From Planctomycetota bacterium (GTDB taxonomy: Bacteria; Planctomycetota; UBA1135; GCA-002686595), in assembly GCA_029259605.1 (NCBI GenBank), contig JAJDEV010000001.1, positions 1-64,000 of the forward strand: DNA of 64,000 nucleotides, read 5' to 3'. Positions 61,822-64,000 of this stretch are shown piece after piece. The position numbers were made by a program, and so were the translations under genes. Within the stretch, counting starts at the first letter, position 1; each line of letters opens with the position of its first letter. The notes below the pieces were generated by a model, which saw only the letters and a program-made list of their open reading frames with translations, did no database searches and had not been told where the DNA came from.

Positions 61822-63435
61822 ATGCTGGTGATCTCGAACACTCGTTGGCTGGTCCGTTCCGCCGTTTCGCTCGCCCTCGTTCTGGCCTCGGCTACCTCGA
61901 ACGCCCAGTCCGCGCTCGAGGTCGAGATCGCGATCGGAGAGCAGAAGATCAGCTCGACGTCCGGCGGGTTCGCCGGGCCGTTCGTGTCGGTCTCGAGCCT
62001 CAGGCCGCCCGAGTTCGGAGAGTCGCTCGCTGCGCTCGGCGACCTCGACGGAGACGGCGTCCCTGACCTCGCGGTCGGCGCGGCTGGCGACGACGATGGG
62101 GGCCCGGATCGTGGTTCCGTGTGGATCCTGTTCCTCGAATCGAACGGTAGCGTGCGCGCCGAACAGAGGATCAGCTCGTCGAGCGGTGGACTGTCGTTCG
62201 CGATTCCGGATCGTGCGTACTTCGGGCACTCGGTCACGACGCTCGGCGATTGGAACGGCGACGGAACCACGGACCTCGTCGTCGCGGGCGACAACAAGGT
62301 CTGGATCCTCCTGCTGAACCCGGACGGAACGGTGGCCTCGGACCTTCGGGCCGTGCCTTCGATCACGGCCGTCGGAACGATCGAGGGAATCGGCGACCTC
62401 GACGGAGACGGGAGGTGCGAACTCGCGATTCAGAACCCGGGCGCATCGCCGCAGCTGAGCATCTCGTTCTTGAACGCCGACGGGACGGCGCGCGCGACCC
62501 AGCCGATCGGGAACGGCATCGGGGGCTTCGGGAACTCTCAGATTTGGTACTTCGGTTCGTCGATCGCCGCAATCGGCGACGCGAACGGCGACGGCGTTCC
62601 GGACATCGCGGTGGCGGACGACTTCACCGGCAAGGTGTTCACGCTCCTCCTGAACAGCGACGGAACCGTGCTGTCCGAGTTCGAGGTTCCGTTCGTGTCG
62701 CGCGGCGTTTGCCCCTCGCCGGGCTTCGGCCTCGCGGGAACGAGCGACCGGAACGGTGACGGGATCGACGACCTGCTCGCGACCGTGCTGCAGGGCGGCG
62801 GGCTCTTCTGTCCCGGCGAGCCCGAGGAAGTGCGGATCTTCCACATGCAGTCGGATGGCACGACGCGGCCGGGCCCGATCCTCGGCGAGGGCACCGGCGG
62901 TTTCGCCGGCGACCTCGACCGCGAGGATCTCTTCGGTGTCGGCCTCGCCACCATCGGCGACCTCGACGGCAACGGGGTCGACGACATCGCGATCGGTGCG
63001 CCGTTCGACGACGACGGCGGATCGCGCTTCGGTGCCGTTTGGACGGTGTCGCTCGAGTGCGCGCTGGCCGGCATCGCGACGCGCTCCGGCGCGAACCGAA
63101 CCCTGATCCAAGGACTGTCGTTGCCCGTCCTGGGCGCGTCGTGGGAGATCGAGATCGACGCCCGTCCGCGCGTGGGGAAGACCGCTTTGTTGGGAGCCTT
63201 CGGGACCGCCGCGAACGGCCGCATGATCAAGACCGGGCAGCTGCTCGTCGATCCGTCGACGTTGGTCTTCCTGATGGTGGTTCCGCTCGGCGATGGCGCG
63301 ACCGTTGTGACGATGCCGCCGATCCCGAACGACACCGCGCTGTGCGGATTCCTCGCGACGTTCCAGGCGCTCGTCGGCATCCGCGGCGAGCCCAACGAGC
63401 TCTCGAACGCGCTCGACGTCGCGCTCGGCTACTGA
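61822..63435 (+). CDS. Secreted FG-GAP repeat protein with terminal domain
   Basis: The 537-aa product has a signal peptide (to about residue 28, SNAQ) and six or seven FG-GAP/integrin-alpha-like blades with calcium loops (LGDLDGDGVPDLAVGA, LGDWNGDGTTDLVVAG, IGDANGDGVPDIAVAD, IGDLDGNGVDDIAIGA). The last 125 residues form a separate beta domain resembling that of the 11350-12477 protein (both have an ALCG strand and a final hydrophobic LG). It should fold as a calcium-dependent propeller at the surface. The ligand is unknown. Confidence 0.85.
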   Translation: MLVISNTRWLVRSAVSLALVLASATSNAQSALEVEIAIGEQKISSTSGGFAGPFVSVSSLRPPEFGESLAALGDLDGDGVPDLAVGAAGDDDGGPDRGSVWILFLESNGSVRAEQRISSSSGGLSFAIPDRAYFGHSVTTLGDWNGDGTTDLVVAGDNKVWILLLNPDGTVASDLRAVPSITAVGTIEGIGDLDGDGRCELAIQNPGASPQLSISFLNADGTARATQPIGNGIGGFGNSQIWYFGSSIAAIGDANGDGVPDIAVADDFTGKVFTLLLNSDGTVLSEFEVPFVSRGVCPSPGFGLAGTSDRNGDGIDDLLATVLQGGGLFCPGEPEEVRIFHMQSDGTTRPGPILGEGTGGFAGDLDREDLFGVGLATIGDLDGNGVDDIAIGAPFDDDGGSRFGAVWTVSLECALAGIATRSGANRTLIQGLSLPVLGASWEIEIDARPRVGKTALLGAFGTAANGRMIKTGQLLVDPSTLVFLMVVPLGDGATVVTMPPIPNDTALCGFLATFQALVGIRGEPNELSNALDVALGY

Positions 63436-63436
63436 C

Positions 63437-63476
63437 GCGTCGATCTCGGTGAAGCCTCATGAATAACCCGGGCTAG
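63437..63476 (-). repeat. Solo left arm of an A1 element
   Basis: The 40 bp match the CACCGAG arm of A1 in reverse orientation, ending in CCGGGCTAG. It is the same arm that survives at 22402-22452. It starts 1 bp after the stop codon at 63435 and abuts the TAGGAT box of the next gene. Confidence 0.85.
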
Positions 63477-63482
63477 TAGGAT
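63477..63482 (+). promoter_or_regulatory. Leaderless-type -10 box (TAGGAT) at the element boundary
   Basis: TAGGAT directly follows the element's CTAG and ends 7 nt before the ATG at 63490. Confidence 0.5.
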
Positions 63483-63489
63483 CGTCGCC

Positions 63490-64000
63490 ATGAAGCTCCT
63501 CGATCGACTGCCCGTGCTCGCGTTCGCCGTCGTCGCCCTTCCGCTCGGGGCCTACCTGCAGAGCGACGCCGACGCCGAGCGGGCCGAGGCCGTGCGCGCG
63601 AAGGCCGACGCCCCCGCGCTCGGCTTCATCGTCGTGCGTCCGGACGCGGAGGCGCGCATCGGTGTCGCGGGTGTGCGCGCGGCCGGCCACGAAGAGCGCG
63701 TGACGAAGGACGATCTGTGGCACCTCGGCTCGATCACCAAGTCGATCACCGCGACGCTCGCCGCGCGCCTGGTCGACGCCGAGGTCGTCAGCTGGGACGA
63801 CTGCGTGGGGGATCGCCTGGCCGACGTCGCGCCGGACATGCGTGAGGAGTACGCCGGGGTGACGTTGCTCCACCTGCTCTCGCACCGCGCCGGTCTCCAA
63901 CCGAACATCCCGATCGCGGAGTTCGGCGCGTTCGGACAGACGCCCGAGGATCCGATCGCCGATCGCGCGAAGTGGGTGCGCCTCGCGCTCGAACAGGAAC
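63490..64000 (+). CDS. Serine beta-lactamase-fold hydrolase (5' part)
   Basis: The visible 170 codons encode a signal-like N-terminus (hydrophobic at about residues 7-22), then the class C beta-lactamase/transpeptidase fold. The S81-I-T-K84 tetrad (SxxK) in WHLGSITKSITATLAA is the nucleophile motif, and LLHLLSHRAGL is the conserved following block. The gene runs off the window, so the YxN motif is not seen. Such proteins are usually esterases or peptidases in environmental bacteria; real beta-lactamase activity should not be assumed. Confidence 0.85.
   Translation, partial: MKLLDRLPVLAFAVVALPLGAYLQSDADAERAEAVRAKADAPALGFIVVRPDAEARIGVAGVRAAGHEERVTKDDLWHLGSITKSITATLAARLVDAEVVSWDDCVGDRLADVAPDMREEYAGVTLLHLLSHRAGLQPNIPIAEFGAFGQTPEDPIADRAKWVRLALEQE

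Overview
The window looks like chromosomal DNA of a planctomycete-type bacterium (Planctomycetota; I cannot place it lower). The bases are very GC-rich. The gene content fits that phylum: three ECF sigma factor / Ser-Thr kinase pairs, one kinase carrying WD40 repeats, two alkaline-phosphatase-fold 'sulfatases', many large secreted or lipoprotein beta-propeller and FG-GAP proteins, an erythromycin-esterase-like enzyme and a spermidine-synthase-like membrane protein. I see no rRNA, tRNA, CRISPR array, prophage or transposase gene. GC-rich third positions create long open frames opposite real genes; these are left out.

Layout. 1-330 holds two tandem palindromic elements. 331-7668 holds a secreted TPR-like protein, a GNAT enzyme, a sulfatase-fold protein without its formylglycine residue, an erythromycin esterase homologue, and a run from two small membrane proteins through arylamine N-acetyltransferase, a VOC protein and a DinB-fold protein. 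7665-8007 is a second tandem of palindromic elements. 8004-10480 is a sigma factor overlapping a kinase with a periplasmic CxxCH sensor domain. 10578-22081 carries MarC, secreted proteins, an Asp/Asn hydroxylase, a membrane-anchored sulfatase-fold protein, a methyltransferase, a YigZ protein and a bacilliredoxin. 22161-22452 is another element cluster. 22488-28092 holds a ClC channel, a phosphoesterase, a dead nitrilase interrupted by an element, a solitary integron-type gene cassette with its attC site, and a VOC protein. 28117-35244 has a large lipoprotein and the second sigma/kinase pair. 35257-39598 has secreted proteins, a chimeric pseudogene and an orphan HicB with a stub of HicA. 39648-50665 includes an ABC exporter, a live nitrilase, a DUF3800 gene and a decayed kinase-ATPase regulator. 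50752-64000 has a TolB-like propeller, the spermidine-synthase-like protein, the third sigma/kinase pair, an SNF2 helicase, RidA, a second GNAT, an FG-GAP protein and the start of a serine beta-lactamase-fold gene.

Two sequence-level patterns stand out. First, at least three families of non-coding palindromic elements all begin and end in CTAG. They share one CTAG when adjacent, and four times the CTAG provides the TAG stop codon of a neighbouring gene. One copy sits inside the nitrilase gene, where the empty site can be rebuilt exactly, showing insertion at CTAG with TA duplication. No transposase is present, so these look like passively mobilised miniature elements. Second, many genes have a TAnnnT box ending only 6 to 10 nt before the start codon, which is the layout of leaderless transcription.
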